Shown here in pieces: positions 1 to 23,504 of a DNA stretch of 43,673 nucleotides. The notes under the pieces are model-generated. The model did not search any database and had not been told where the DNA came from. It worked only from the letters and a program-made list of their open reading frames with translations. The position numbers and the translations under genes are program-made. Source of the DNA: Parvularia atlantis (lineage: Eukaryota > Opisthokonta > Rotosphaerida); assembly GCA_943704415.1 (NCBI GenBank), contig CALSCO010000533.1, positions 1-43,673 of the forward strand, written 5' to 3'. Within the stretch, counting starts at the first letter, position 1, and the number at the start of each line of letters is the position of its first letter.

Positions 1-11
1 CGCCCGCCCAG

Positions 12-793
12 TACCACGAGTACCTCGTCGTGGGCCGCAAGCGGCCGACCGAGCGCGAGGCGCAGCCCAAGATCTTCCGCATGCGCCTGTTTGCGCCGAA
101 CCCGCTCGTCGCCCGGAGCAAATTCTGGTGCACCTCGCGGGCCGTTCCGCGCCGCACGCCGCGTTCTGACGACCTGCGCGCCCAGGTACTTCCTGCGGCG
201 CCTCGCCAACGTGAAGAAGATGAGCGGCGAGATCCTCGCGACGACCGAGGCACGTGCGGCCGCGGCGTCTGGCGCCAGGCGACGTCGCGCTGACCGGCCT
301 GCTGCTGCTGCTGCGCGCACAGATCTTCGAGAAGAAGCCGCTCGTGATCAAGAACTTTGGCGTGTGGATCCGCTACGACTCGCGGTCCGGCACGCACAAC
401 ATGTACAAGGAGTACCGCGAGCTGACCCGCGCCGACGCCATCTCGGCCTGCTGTGCGTCGCGTGTGCGCTCGTTGTGCTATGCCAGAGGCTGACCCGCGC
501 GCACGCGGCAGACAAGGACATGGCCAGCCGCCACCGCGCGCGCTTCAGCAACATCCACATCATGCGCGTCGGCGAGGTGGCCGGCGAGGAGAACGTCAAG
601 CGCGTGTACACGAAGCAGTTCATGGTGCGCCCGCGCGCGCGCGCGCTTCCGACCACTCGCCTGGCTCACCGTGCGACCGTGCACACAGAACTCGAAGATC
701 AAGTTCCCGCTCCCGCACCGGCGGATCCGCGCGCCGTCCAAGGCGCTGCACACGACCTTCAAGGCCAAGCGCCCCAACACGCACCTGCAGTGA
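12..793 (+). CDS. RPL18A: 60S ribosomal protein eL20 (RPL18A), 5' partial
   Basis: Component of the large cytosolic ribosomal subunit. Five exons join in one frame: 12-127, 186-249, 323-452, 512-624 and 689-793 (TGA at 791-793). The conceptual product is 175 residues. It aligns without gaps to animal and yeast eL20 through recognisable stretches: FAPN, the tryptophan-aromatic block after the first intron, [24 protein letters not shown] and [14 protein letters not shown]. Bases 1-11 look like the end of an intron, so only about six N-terminal residues lie upstream of the window. The intron at 250-322 has a GC donor (GAG|GCACGTGCGG). The gap-free alignment to the family there leaves little alternative. 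The other introns begin GTGCG and end CAG. Convergent with the TFIIH gene; 164 bases separate the stop codons. Confidence 0.95.
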
Positions 794-957
794 GCGCGCG
801 CCGTGCGGCTCGCGCGGCCTGGAGGCGGTGGCCAGCTTCTCGCGTCGGTCTGTGTCTCCCGTCCTGTCCTTTCCGCACCTCCCTCCTGTTTGCGTGTCTG
901 TGTCCCGCCGCGCCAAGGTCGTGTGGTCGTTCAAACAGCGCACATCGTACAGCCTCG
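794..957. other. Convergent 3' intergenic spacer
   Basis: This gap lies between the stops of the eL20 gene (+) and the TFIIH p34 gene (-). It is pyrimidine-rich on the + strand. I see no AATAAA signal and no further coding sequence. It probably holds the two facing 3' untranslated regions. Confidence 0.5.
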
Positions 958-2375
958 TCACGCGTCGCTGCGCACGGGCGCGACGGTCTCGAACTTGGTG
1001 CTGCGCGCGCGGTGGCGTCAGATCCGCAACAGTGTAAGTCACGACGCACTTGCACGTCGTGCACGCGAGCATGTCGCGTTTACAGAAGACTGCCGCGCCC
1101 CGGCATCAGCGAAAGCACACCCGCGTCGCACAAACAAGGCCCCCGCACGCACTCGACAGGCACACGGAGCACACGTAGCCGATGTCGATCAGGCGCTTGT
1201 GGCAGAAGCACGACGCGCGAAAGTCGACGTCGTGCTTCTGCGGCAGCACGAGCAGCTTGCGCGTGTGCCGGTCGGGCAGGAACGCCGACTGCGTCGCGCG
1301 CGCGTGAGGCTGAGCCGCAAGACCCGTGTGCGCGCCTGCGCACTAGCAGCGTCGGCAGGAACGTCGCCAGCGACGCCGAGCGCACAAACAGCCCGCCAGT
1401 GAGGTGCGCCGCCTGCTGCATGAAAATGGACTCGGTCACGGTGAGCGAGCACACGTCGACCGGGATGGACTGGGCGGCGGCGCGTCGCTAAGAGGGGTGT
1501 CCACACACGCACAATGCGCGCCGTCACGCGCACCAGCTTCTGCGCCGAGAAGAGGCAGTTCATGATCGGGATAAACTGCACGGGCGCGTCCGGGCACACG
1601 TTGACGACGAGGACGCGCGGCTTGACGTCGCTCAGCTGGTCATTACGCAGCACACGATTGATGTCTGCACGCACGCGGGTGAGAGCGGCGTGAGTTCGCG
1701 CGGTGCAGCGGCAGAGGGACGCACAGCACAGCGCCGACGACAGGCACGCCGACAGCGCCGATGCTGCGCGCAGCGTGTGCGTCAGCCAGGCATTGGCGCA
1801 GCGTATCGCGGCCGCACAGGTGTTGCCCGGCGGCGGTCTCCCGGCGGTCTCGACGAGGGCCTTGAGGTCGCGCGCCACGATGCGGTCGAGCGTGGCAAAC
1901 TGCTCGTACTTGCCACGCAGCTGCGCCAGGTGCGACCGCGTCATGCGTCTCCCATCCCCACGCAGCGCGCGCACCTCGGCCGCCGCGACGTCGCTCAACG
2001 TGCGTTCGGCCTCGACCGTGCCCTCGGGCCCGTTGGCAAAGACGAGGACGCTGATCGGTGCGCTCAGCCGCGTCCGCCCCGCCTCATCCGCCCCGCCCGC
2101 ACCTCCGCGCGTGGTGCGCCGCAAACACGGCGACGAGGTTGTCCTCGCGCATGGCCAGGAACGCGTTGAGGAACAGCAGCAGCTGGTTCATCGTCTGCGC
2201 CGTTCGGGTCACGCGCATCCGGCCTGCCCTTGGCGCGCACCGACTCGACCACCGTTGTCTGGTCGCCCAGCTGCGTCGCCCACGCGACCGGGTTCGTCTC
2301 GAGCACGAGCACGAGCAGGCTCCGGTCGTCCTCGCTCACGGCCGCCGCCGTCGCCGTCGCGAGGCTCGCCGGCAT
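958..2375 (-). CDS. GTF2H3: TFIIH core subunit p34 (GTF2H3/Tfb4)
   Basis: Subunit of the general transcription and nucleotide-excision-repair factor TFIIH, where p34 pairs with p44. Eight exons on the minus strand: 2375-2241, 2194-2103, 2050-1725, 1664-1534, 1469-1344, 1288-1153, 1089-1050 and 1000-958. The total is 1029 bases and 342 residues (human about 308). The N-terminal half is the VWA-like fold ([13 protein letters not shown] near the start, then AMRED and VLVFANG). ALCYINRV matches the family motif ALCYIHRM, but only if a 60-base stop-free intron (1724-1665) is removed. The C-terminus has the family C4 zinc finger: [17 protein letters not shown], then CTTC. Start chosen at the first ATG before the VWA strand. 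The gene diverges from the bZIP gene. Confidence 0.93.
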
Positions 2376-2377
2376 GC

Positions 2378-2392
2378 TTGAGTGACACTCAA
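2378..2392. promoter_or_regulatory. Perfect 15-base palindrome at the TFIIH p34 start
   Basis: TTGAGTGACACTCAA reads as two 7-base arms around a single A. It ends three bases upstream of the p34 ATG (minus strand), so it lies in that gene's 5' leader or core promoter. It could be a dimeric factor site or a small leader hairpin. Function is inferred from symmetry and position only. Confidence 0.45.
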
Positions 2393-2412
2393 CGAAAAAC
2401 TAAAATAACCCA

Positions 2413-2420
2413 TGACGTCA
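2413..2420. promoter_or_regulatory. CRE/ATF element in a shared divergent promoter
   Basis: TGACGTCA is the consensus full CRE bound by CREB/ATF and related bZIP dimers. Flanking bases extend the palindrome to ATGACGTCAT (2412-2421). It lies in the 150-base gap between the TFIIH p34 start (2375, minus) and the bZIP start (2526, plus). It sits in a locally AT-rich patch (AAAACTAAAATAACC) that is unusual for this DNA. Because a bZIP gene adjoins it, autoregulation is an attractive inference. Confidence 0.6.
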
Positions 2421-2525
2421 TCAGTCACCTTAGCTGAACGCGTGGATTGCGCAAGACGTGACTTTGTCGCTGCCGCCTTGCCATGCACCGTGCCGCGCGC
2501 CGACAGCCGCCCACCGCCCGCGATC

Positions 2526-3059
2526 ATGCTGCGCACCGTCTCCTGCGGCGACTCGCTGGCCATCGCCCTGCCCGACTCGCCCCCGGGCACGTTGCTGTGG
2601 CTGCGTCGCGCCTCGTCGTCCGGCTGTGACGCACCGGGCGTCGATGTCGGCGGCCTTTCGCCCTGCTCCTCGGCCGACTTTGCCGCGCTCGTCCCGTCCG
2701 CCGCCGCCGCCACCGTCGCCGCCTCGCCGTCCGCCAAGCGCAGCGGCCGCAGCGCCACCGCAAACGCAAACGCACCCAGCGCCAAGGCCAAGAAGAAGGG
2801 CCCGCAGCTCAGCTACGCCGACCGCCGGCGCATGAACAACAACGACGCGTCGCGGCGGGCACGCGCACGTCGGCGTGAGCGCGAGGACGCGGCGATCGAG
2901 CGGGTGCGTCGTGTACGGTGCAGTGCAGCGCTCACGCGACGCGGGTAGCAGGCTGACGGCTTGATGCGTGACAACGTCGAGCTCAGGGCACGTCTGGAAG
3001 GCCTGGAGCGCGAGCTGGCGGTACTGCGGCGGGCGATCGGCGAGGCGGGCGGCGTGTAA
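2526..3059 (+). CDS. bZIP transcription factor (C/EBP/PAR-like basic region)
   Basis: Predicted nuclear DNA-binding factor. Two exons, 2526-2903 and 2952-3059 (TAA), give 161 residues. The 48-base intron has the GTGCG donor, a CTCAC branch and a CAG acceptor. The N-terminal part is Ala/Ser-rich. Residues ~98-118 form the basic region (RRRMNNNDASRRARARRRE), where NN-x-DASRR resembles the C/EBP-PAR type more than CREB. Exon 2 supplies a zipper with leucines exactly every seven residues: GL-MRDNVE-L-RARLEG-L-ERELAV-L. The protein stops nine residues after the last leucine, so the bZIP is C-terminal. An in-frame ATG at 2412 would add 38 residues, but it overlaps the CRE, so 2526 is preferred. Its 3' end converges on the BEACH gene with only 53 bases between stops. 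Confidence 0.85.
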
Positions 3060-3112
3060 ACCTATATGCGTGCGAGAGAGAAAGAAAAAAAAAACAGCAA
3101 CAATTAGAGGCT

Positions 3113-16691
<13,579 letters not shown>

Positions 16692-17192
16692 GATCTCCTG
16701 TCAGCCGACAGCAATGCCGGCGACTTTGCGCTTATCACGAGTCGGGCGACGGTGATGCCGGCGCAGTGCTTGCCGCCTCTCTCTCATTGGACGCGCGCTG
16801 CACCGCGGTCGCTGCGCACCGCTCGGGAGCCGTCGCCGTGCTACGCGCGAGCAACGGGCGGACCAGCATGGGCGGGCGCCGTCGCTCGGGGCGGCCGCAT
16901 GGGGGGCGCGCGCAGGCCGCTGCAGTGGTGACGTGTGCCCATTGGCCGGCTGCGTTGCCGCCGCCCGTGTGCTTCGTCTGGACCGCGGGCGTCTTTTTCG
17001 CCAGCAGAAGGGGCTCTGGACGGTGCACGGCCGTGCGCGCGCCTCGTGCGCCGCGTTCTGCTGTGGCGGGAGGGCGGAACATTGCCGTGGTCGTGCCGCT
17101 CGTCCTGGCGCTTAACTAAGGGGGCGCGCGGCGCAGGAGGCGCCGCATCATTATCAGCAGCCCGTGGACGGCCCGGACCGACGACGACGCGG
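16692..17192. promoter_or_regulatory. Divergent promoter region, BEACH gene / double histidine kinase, with two CCAAT boxes
   Basis: This 500-base gap separates two divergent starts. ATTGG (CCAAT on the minus strand) occurs at 16786-16790, about 95 bases upstream of the BEACH ATG, and again at 16941-16945. A conventional NF-Y position is about 60-100 bases from the start site, so the first could serve the BEACH gene. Open frames here have no ATG-led, family-like protein, so I call no upstream exon. A distal 5' exon for the kinase cannot be excluded. Confidence 0.4.
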
Positions 17193-20100
17193 ATGGGCAG
17201 CAGGAGAAACCCGCCGCCGCGGCGCGTGTTTGGCGGCGGGGAGATGGGCGAGCTCGTGCGGACGTTTGCGTGGGGCGCGCACCCTCTTGGGCCGATCGAG
17301 CAGTGGCCCCATGTCCTCGTCACCACCGTCAACACCCTGCTCAACTCGCGCTTCCCCAAGGTCGTGTACTGGTCGCGCGAGCTCTATGCCATCTACAACA
17401 ACGGCTACCGCGCCATCCTCGGCGCGCGCCACTCGCCCGAGCTCGGCCGCTACGGTGCGTCGTGCGGGTTGCTGGGTTCGGTGGGCCTGGTCTGTGGGCA
17501 ACGCGCGCGTGGGAACGCGCAGCTGGCGGGTGCGGACTGGCCCGGTGGCCTGCCTGGTCTGTGCTCCCGTGCGATGCGCCTGCTCATGCGTCTTCGCTCT
17601 CTGCACGATGCCACTGGTCTCGCTGCGATGAGCCGCTGTCCTCATCCTCGCCCTCCTTGTCTCTTTGTCTCACCTTCGTCGTCGCACAGCCGCCGACATC
17701 TGGCCCGAGATCAAGGAGTACATCGTGAGCATGGTCGACGCCGTCCACAGCACCGGCGAGCCCACGTTCCTCTCCGACCACGCCCTCATGATTACGCGCA
17801 GCGGCTACGTTGAGGAGGGCTACTTCACCTTCTCGTGTTCGCCCGTCTACCTCGAGAACGGCACGTGCGGCGGCGTCCTGACCACGGTGCGCGCCGCAAC
17901 CCTCGCCCTGCGCCGCCCGCGCTCACCGCACAGCCGCGCAAGATCACCGAGACGACCGAGCGCATCGTCGGCGAGCGCCGCCTGCGTGCCCTGCGCGACC
18001 TCGGCTCGATGACGTCGGGCAAGCGCACGGTCGACGAGGCCGCGGACGCAATCAGCGAGGTCCTGCGCATGCACAACGCCGATACGATCTTCAGCCTGCT
18101 GTACCTGCCGGGCGACAACGTGCAGCGGGTGCGGGCTAGTGTGCCACACGCTCGCCGCTGCCGTCGCTCACCAGTGTCGCGCACAGCTGCACCTCAAGGC
18201 ACGCTCGTGCATCGCCGCTGAGCACCCGGCCGCTGCGCGCGAGATCAACCTCGCCGCCGGCGCTGCATGCTCGCCCCTGCCGCTGTACGACGTGGTGCAG
18301 CACCGGCGCATGCAGGTCGTCGGCGACCTCGACCGGCTGTACAGCGCGCCGCTACCCGGTGCGCACAGGCAGAAATATTTCCCTTTTTGGGCGACTGACT
18401 CCTCGTTCGCTTGCAGGCGGCCGCTGGGCTGACGCGGCGCAGACCGCGGCCCTGTGCCCGATCGCGTGCACGTGGGACGAGCGCGCGCTCGGCGTGCTGG
18501 TGATCGGCCTCAATCCGCGCCGGCCGTTCGACGAGAGCTACCGCGCGCACATCGAGCTGCTCGCGGGCCAGGTCGCGAATGCCATCAGCACGGCCAAGTC
18601 GTCGAGCGACGACCGCAAGCGCGTGCAGGTGCGGCTGTCGGCATCCGCGCTGACTGTGTCGCGCCTGACGGGGCCGCGCGCACTTCCCTGCAGATGCTGG
18701 CCGAGCTCGACCGGGCCAAGACCGCCTTCTTCTCCAACGTCTCGCACGAGCTGCGCACACCGCTAACGCTCGTCCTGGGCTCGCTGGAGCAGATCGCGAG
18801 CGACCGTGAACACGCCATCCCGATCGAGCAGCGCGGACGCCTCAACCTGGCGCAGCGCAACTCGTCGCGCCTGCTCAAGCTTGTCAATGCCCTGCTCGAC
18901 TACAGCCGCATTGAGGCAGGGCGGCTCAGCGCGTGCTTCGTGCCGACCGAGCTGGGCACGCTCACGGCCGACCTTGCGAGCATGTTCCGGTCGCTGATGG
19001 AGACGGGCGGGCTGCGATACGACGTGGTGATCGAGCCGATTGGCGAGGCGGTCTACGTCGACGTGGACCTGTGGGAGAAGATCGTGCTCAACCTGCTGTC
19101 GAACGCGTTCAAGTTCACCCTGCGCGGCACGGTGCTCGTGCAGCTGCGCCGCGGCACGCTCGAGCGACACGTTGAGTCGACGCAGAGCAGCCTGCTCGCG
19201 GGCGCGCCCCAGGTCGACTCCGTGCCGGCCGCCGTGTTGAGCGTGACCGACACGGGCTGCGGTGTGCCGGCCGACAAGCTGGCGCGCCTGTTTGAGCGCT
19301 TCTACCGGGTCGAGGCGTCACAGGGGCGCAGCTACGAGGGCTCGGGCATCGGCCTCGCGCTCACGCACGAGCTCGTCAAGCTGCACGGCGGGCGCATCGA
19401 CGTCCGCAGCGAGCACGGCGCTGGATCGACCTTCACCGTCACCATCCCGCTCGGCTCGCGCCACCTCCCGCCCGAGCAGGTGCACGACTCTGCGCCGCGC
19501 CTGCTCGGCGACAAGAGCAACACCGGTCGCGGGCGCCTTAGCACGCCCTTTGTCGAGGAGGCCTCGCGCTGGCTGCCCGACACCGAGGCACGCATGCGCC
19601 ACGACCCTGTCAACCTCGGCACCGTTGCACCGTCGCTCGCGGGGCGGCACGAGATGGACGTCGAGTCGGCTAGCAGCCTCAGCAACAGCGCGAGCGGGCC
19701 CGCCCAGAGCGGCTCGTCGATGTCGCTGCTCGCGGCCGAGGACGACATGGAGGTCAACGAGTCGCTCAGCACGCTTACACGCCTGGCCCTCAGCGGCGCA
19801 CCGACGGGCGGGAGTGAGGCAAGCACGCTGCCGATGTCGACCGCCTCGGGCCAAGCCCTCGTCCCGCTCGCCTCGACCAGCACCGTCGCCCCGCTCGAAG
19901 CAAAGCCCGCACGCTCCCGCCGCGCCAACAAGACCGACCCGACGCGGTCGCTCGAGTGGTCGCCATCCGGCGGGGCGTCGCTCGAGGACGACGAGACGAT
20001 GTCGCCGCAGACGATCTACCGGCATGTGCTGCGCGGACGGCACCCCGACGGCAAGAAGCCGACGGTGCTGCTGGTGGACGACAACGCGGACATGCGCATG

Positions 20101-22893
20101 GTGCGCGCCATGGGCGTTTGTGTGTGCACACGCACTCAGCAGCCGCGCGTGCCCACAGTTCATGCAGTCGCTGCTCAGCACCGACTTTAGCGTGTTCACG
20201 GCCGTGGACGGGCAAGAGGCCCTTGAGCGCGTGCTCGCGTCCATGAACACGTTCAGCGACGTGCCGGACGTGGTCGTGGCCGACGTGATGATGCCGCGGC
20301 TGGACGGCCTCGGCCTCGTGCGGCAGCTGCGCGCGCAGGAGGGCACGCGCCACATCCCCGTCATCCTGCTGTCAGCGCTCGCGGGCGAGGACGCGCGCGT
20401 CGAGGGCCTGCAGAGTGGCGCGGACGACTACCTGTGTAAGCCGTTCTCGGCCAAGGTGCGACCTGCGCCGGGTGCGAGGCGAGTGCGCGCGCATGCTGAC
20501 CGCCCCCCGCCTCGCACAGGAACTGCTCGCGCGCGTGCAAGCGCACCTGAGCATGAGCCTGCTGCGCGCGCACCTGGAGGAGATGGTCCAGCAGCGCACG
20601 CGGCAGCTGCTTGATACGCAGGAGCAGTTCCGCAACCTCGCGCACCTGAGCCCCGTCGGCATCCTGCGCTCGACGATGGAGGTGCGCACCTGGTCAGCCG
20701 GCAAACGGTCGTGCACGGTCAAACGACTGCGGCGCGCAGGGCCACATTGTCTACGCCAACGACCGCTGCCTGGCCATGCTCGGCGTCGAGCGCTGGGAGG
20801 CCGACGCCAAGCCGACGTTGGCGCAGTGGGTGTACGCCGACGATCGGCACCTGTTCGCGTCCCCCGTCTACGAGGCGCATCTGCGCGAGCAGTGCGAGTT
20901 CCGGCTGGTACGGCCGGGCGACGGGCGCGTGGTGTGGGTGTGCGGCCAGAGCGCGCCCGAGATGGACCCGCAGACGGGCGTGCTCCGGGGCTACATCTCG
21001 GCGCTGACCGATATCACCGAGCAGAAGCGGCTCGTGGCCGAGCACTTTGCGGCCGTGGCGCGCGCCGAGCAGGAGGCGCAGCAGCGCGCGACCGATGCGG
21101 ACGAGCACCGGCGGCAGCAGGAGACGTTTGTGGACATGGTCTGCCACGAGATTCGCAACCCGCTCAACGGCATCGTCAACAACATGGACCTGCTCCAGAC
21201 CAACACCATGCGCCGGCGCGAGCTGCTCCTCAGCCTGCCCGAGAGCGCCGAGCGGGCGCAGCTGCTGGAGCAGGTGACGGACGACCTGTCGATCTTCACC
21301 TCAGTCGACATCTGCATGAAGCACCAGGTGCGACCGCGCCGCGCTGTGCGTGTGCGCTCACACGCATCACGACGACGCGCAGCGCAAGGTCACCGACGAC
21401 GTGCTCAACCTGTCGCGCCTGAGCTCGGGCAACGTCGCGCTGAGCCTCGAGCCAATGCGGCCTGTACCGATCGTGCGCTCGATTGCGGACATGTTTGCGG
21501 CACAAGCGCGCGCGCACGCGATCGACCTCGTCTGCGACCTGCCCTCGCCGCCGCAGGATGACATCGTATTCCAGTGCGACCCGTACAGGCTCTCACAAGT
21601 GCGCGGCTCTATGCGCTGCTGCGGCATGCCGCTAACTCTTGAGGCGCAGGTGCTCATCAACCTTGTGTCGAACGCGATCAAGTTCACCGCGCGAGCGGCC
21701 GAGCGGCGCGTGACGATCAAGCTCGCGATCGCGCCGCACGTCGACGCCAGCAGCAGCAGCAGCAGCAGCAGCGACGTCAGCAGCAGACGATCGAGCGAGA
21801 GCAGCAGCCGGGCGACGGCGTCGTCGTCGTCGTCGTCGGCCGCCGTGTCGACGTCAACCTCAGGCGCGCTCGTGCCGCAGCCGGGCAACGTCGTTACTCT
21901 GCGCGCGACGGTGTCGGACACGGGCATTGGCATCGCGCCGGACGAGCTCACGACGCTGTTCCAGCGCTTCCGCCAGGCCAACTCGAAGACGTACAACCGC
22001 TACGGGGGCTCGGGACTCGGCCTGCATATCACTAAGCTCGTGCTGGGGCTGATGGGCGGCAGCGTGGACGTGACGAGCGTGCCGCTGCAGGGCTCGACGT
22101 TTGTCGTGACCGTGCCGTGCCGCGTGTGCCACAAGAGCGAGCTGCAGCCGACGGCGGCCAGCGAACACATGGTCGCCATTGCGGCCGCAGCCACCGCGCC
22201 CGCGCAAGAGACCCTGAAGCGGCACGCGGAAGAGGAGTACGACGGCCCGTCGTCCGAGTCGCTCGCGCGCCCGAGCGTTTCGCTGCCGGGCAAAGTCGGG
22301 GCCGAGGGCGAGAACTCGGCGTCGCCGCTGCCGCGCCGACGTCGGCTGTCGCAGGACGGGCAGCGGCGGGTGCTCAACATTTTGGGTGCGCAGCGGGCCT
22401 GCCGTGCGCTGCTAGCCTGGCACTGAGCCGCGGTGCGCGCACACTGGCAGTCGTCGAGGACAACGACATCAACCAGCGTGTGCTGCGCCGCCAGCTCGAG
22501 CTCGCGAGCGAGTTCAAGTGCCAGACGCAGGTCGCGTCAAACGGGCAGGAGGCCGTCGACCGCTACGTGCACGAGGGCCCGTTCGACGTGATTTTGATGG
22601 ACGTGGAGATGCCGGTCATGGACGGGCTGGCGGCGACGCGGCGCATCCGCGAGCACGAGGCCGCGGCGGGGCTGCGCGCTGTGCCGATTGTGGGCGTGTC
22701 GGGCAACGCGCGCGACGTGCGTCCCATGGGTGAACGCGCGTTGCCGTGCTAATTTGGCACGCGCGTGCGCGCGCAGGTGCACATCGCCGCCGGGTTTGCC
22801 GCGGGCATGACCGAGTACCTCATCAAGCCGTACAAGAAGGAGCAGCTGGTGCAGCTGGTCATCCAGGCGACCGCGTGGCCGGCGCCCCAGTGA
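17193..22893 (+). CDS. Double hybrid sensor histidine kinase (PAS-GAF-HK-REC-PAS-HK-REC)
   Basis: Predicted multistep phosphorelay sensor of 1605 residues, 13 exons: 17193-17454, 17690-17886, 17943-18128, 18187-18358, 18417-18628, 18694-20100, 20159-20455, 20520-20681, 20740-21327, 21383-21598, 21650-22385, 22451-22716, 22777-22893. Order: PAS-like sensor (GAHPLGPIEQWP, then SRFPKVVYW), GAF-like region, HisKA 1 (SHELRTPL, His361), HATPase 1 (NAFKF, DTGCGVP, GSGIGLAL), REC 1 (LLVDDN, Asp854 in ADVMMP, CKPF), coiled linker, PAS (GHIVYANDRC, DITEQKR), HisKA 2 (CHEIRNPL, His1101), HATPase 2 (SNAIKF, DTGIGI, GSGLGLHI), REC 2 (VVEDND, Asp1529 in MDVEMP, IKPY). All catalytic motifs look intact. No transmembrane segment seen, so likely cytosolic. 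Intron 1 (235 bases) is the longest read here. The GAF region lacks a phytochrome context. Confidence 0.9.
21748..21771 (+). repeat. (CAG)8 microsatellite inside the kinase gene
   Basis: Eight CAG units, read as AGC (serine) in frame, lie in the second HATPase domain between the NAIKF and DTGIGI motifs. A short GTC/TCG run follows at about 21819-21837, also coding serine. Both expand a loop that is normally short in HATPase domains, and they are likely length-variable. Confidence 0.7.
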
Positions 22894-23504
22894 GATGCTC
22901 TGCCTTTGCAATTTGGTGTCTTGTGTACTGCAACGCGCACCGCCAGGTGAGAGGACGCGCTCTGGTGCGAATCGGGTGATTTGCCGATCCATCACGCAAA
23001 TCATGTTTCAGGCAAAACCTCTGCGACCACGTGGCCGACGCGCTCGACTGGGTGCTGCGCGAAGAGGGTGTGGCGGTGGGCCCCGGTTCCAATGAGCGGA
23101 AAACATGGCCGCGATAAGGCGCCAACATGGCCGTGGCTGGCGCCTGTTTTGCTCTCTTCGTCCCTTATGCCCGCGCGTGCCGCTGCCGCGCTGACGTCCG
23201 ATACGCGCGCTTCCCCCCCCCCCCCCCCCCCCCCCGCGTGTTTGGTGCGGGTGCTGTGCGTGCTCGGAGGCGCGCGCGGCAACATGAAGCGTCCTGGAGG
23301 CCTGTTTGCCGCGCTTGTCCCGCAGCGCATGCTGTCCGCTAGCGCCGCTCTGCGCGCTCGCTGCGTCTGCTATGCTCGCCTGCCCAGACACGCGCTCACC
23401 GCCCGCGCGCAGAGTGCGGCCGGCACCTCGCCGCGGCCCGCGAACAGTGCAGGTGAAGCGGCGTGAGCCTTGTGCCCTCGCGCTGAGCTCAGCAGCGACC
23501 GCCG
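22894..23504. other. Tandem intergenic region with an unexplained short open frame
   Basis: This 611-base gap separates the kinase stop from the RS-protein start. An intron-like segment (GTGAG at about 22948 to CAG at 23011) is followed by 35 codons, 23013-23117, ending TAA. They contain protein-like CDHVADALDWVLREEG. I found no ATG-led exon that joins it in frame, so it is not called as a gene. It may be a spliced 3' untranslated region. A 23-C homopolymer lies at 23213-23235. Confidence 0.4.
23213..23235 (+). repeat. Poly-C tract of 23 bases
   Basis: An uninterrupted run of C lies about 270 bases upstream of the RS-protein ATG. Such a run can form G-quadruplex or i-motif structures and is prone to length error in cloning and sequencing, so the exact count may be wrong. 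No role can be read from sequence. Confidence 0.8.

Noticed and set aside
16766-17119. Open frame just upstream of the double kinase as an extra exon or gene
   Set aside because: No recognisable protein, no clear donor joining it to 17193, and it overlaps promoter-like CCAAT motifs.
17193-18628. Phytochrome identity for the PAS-GAF sensor
   Set aside because: No PHY domain and no chromophore-Cys context could be seen; the PAS-GAF pair matches ordinary bacterial-type hybrid kinases better.
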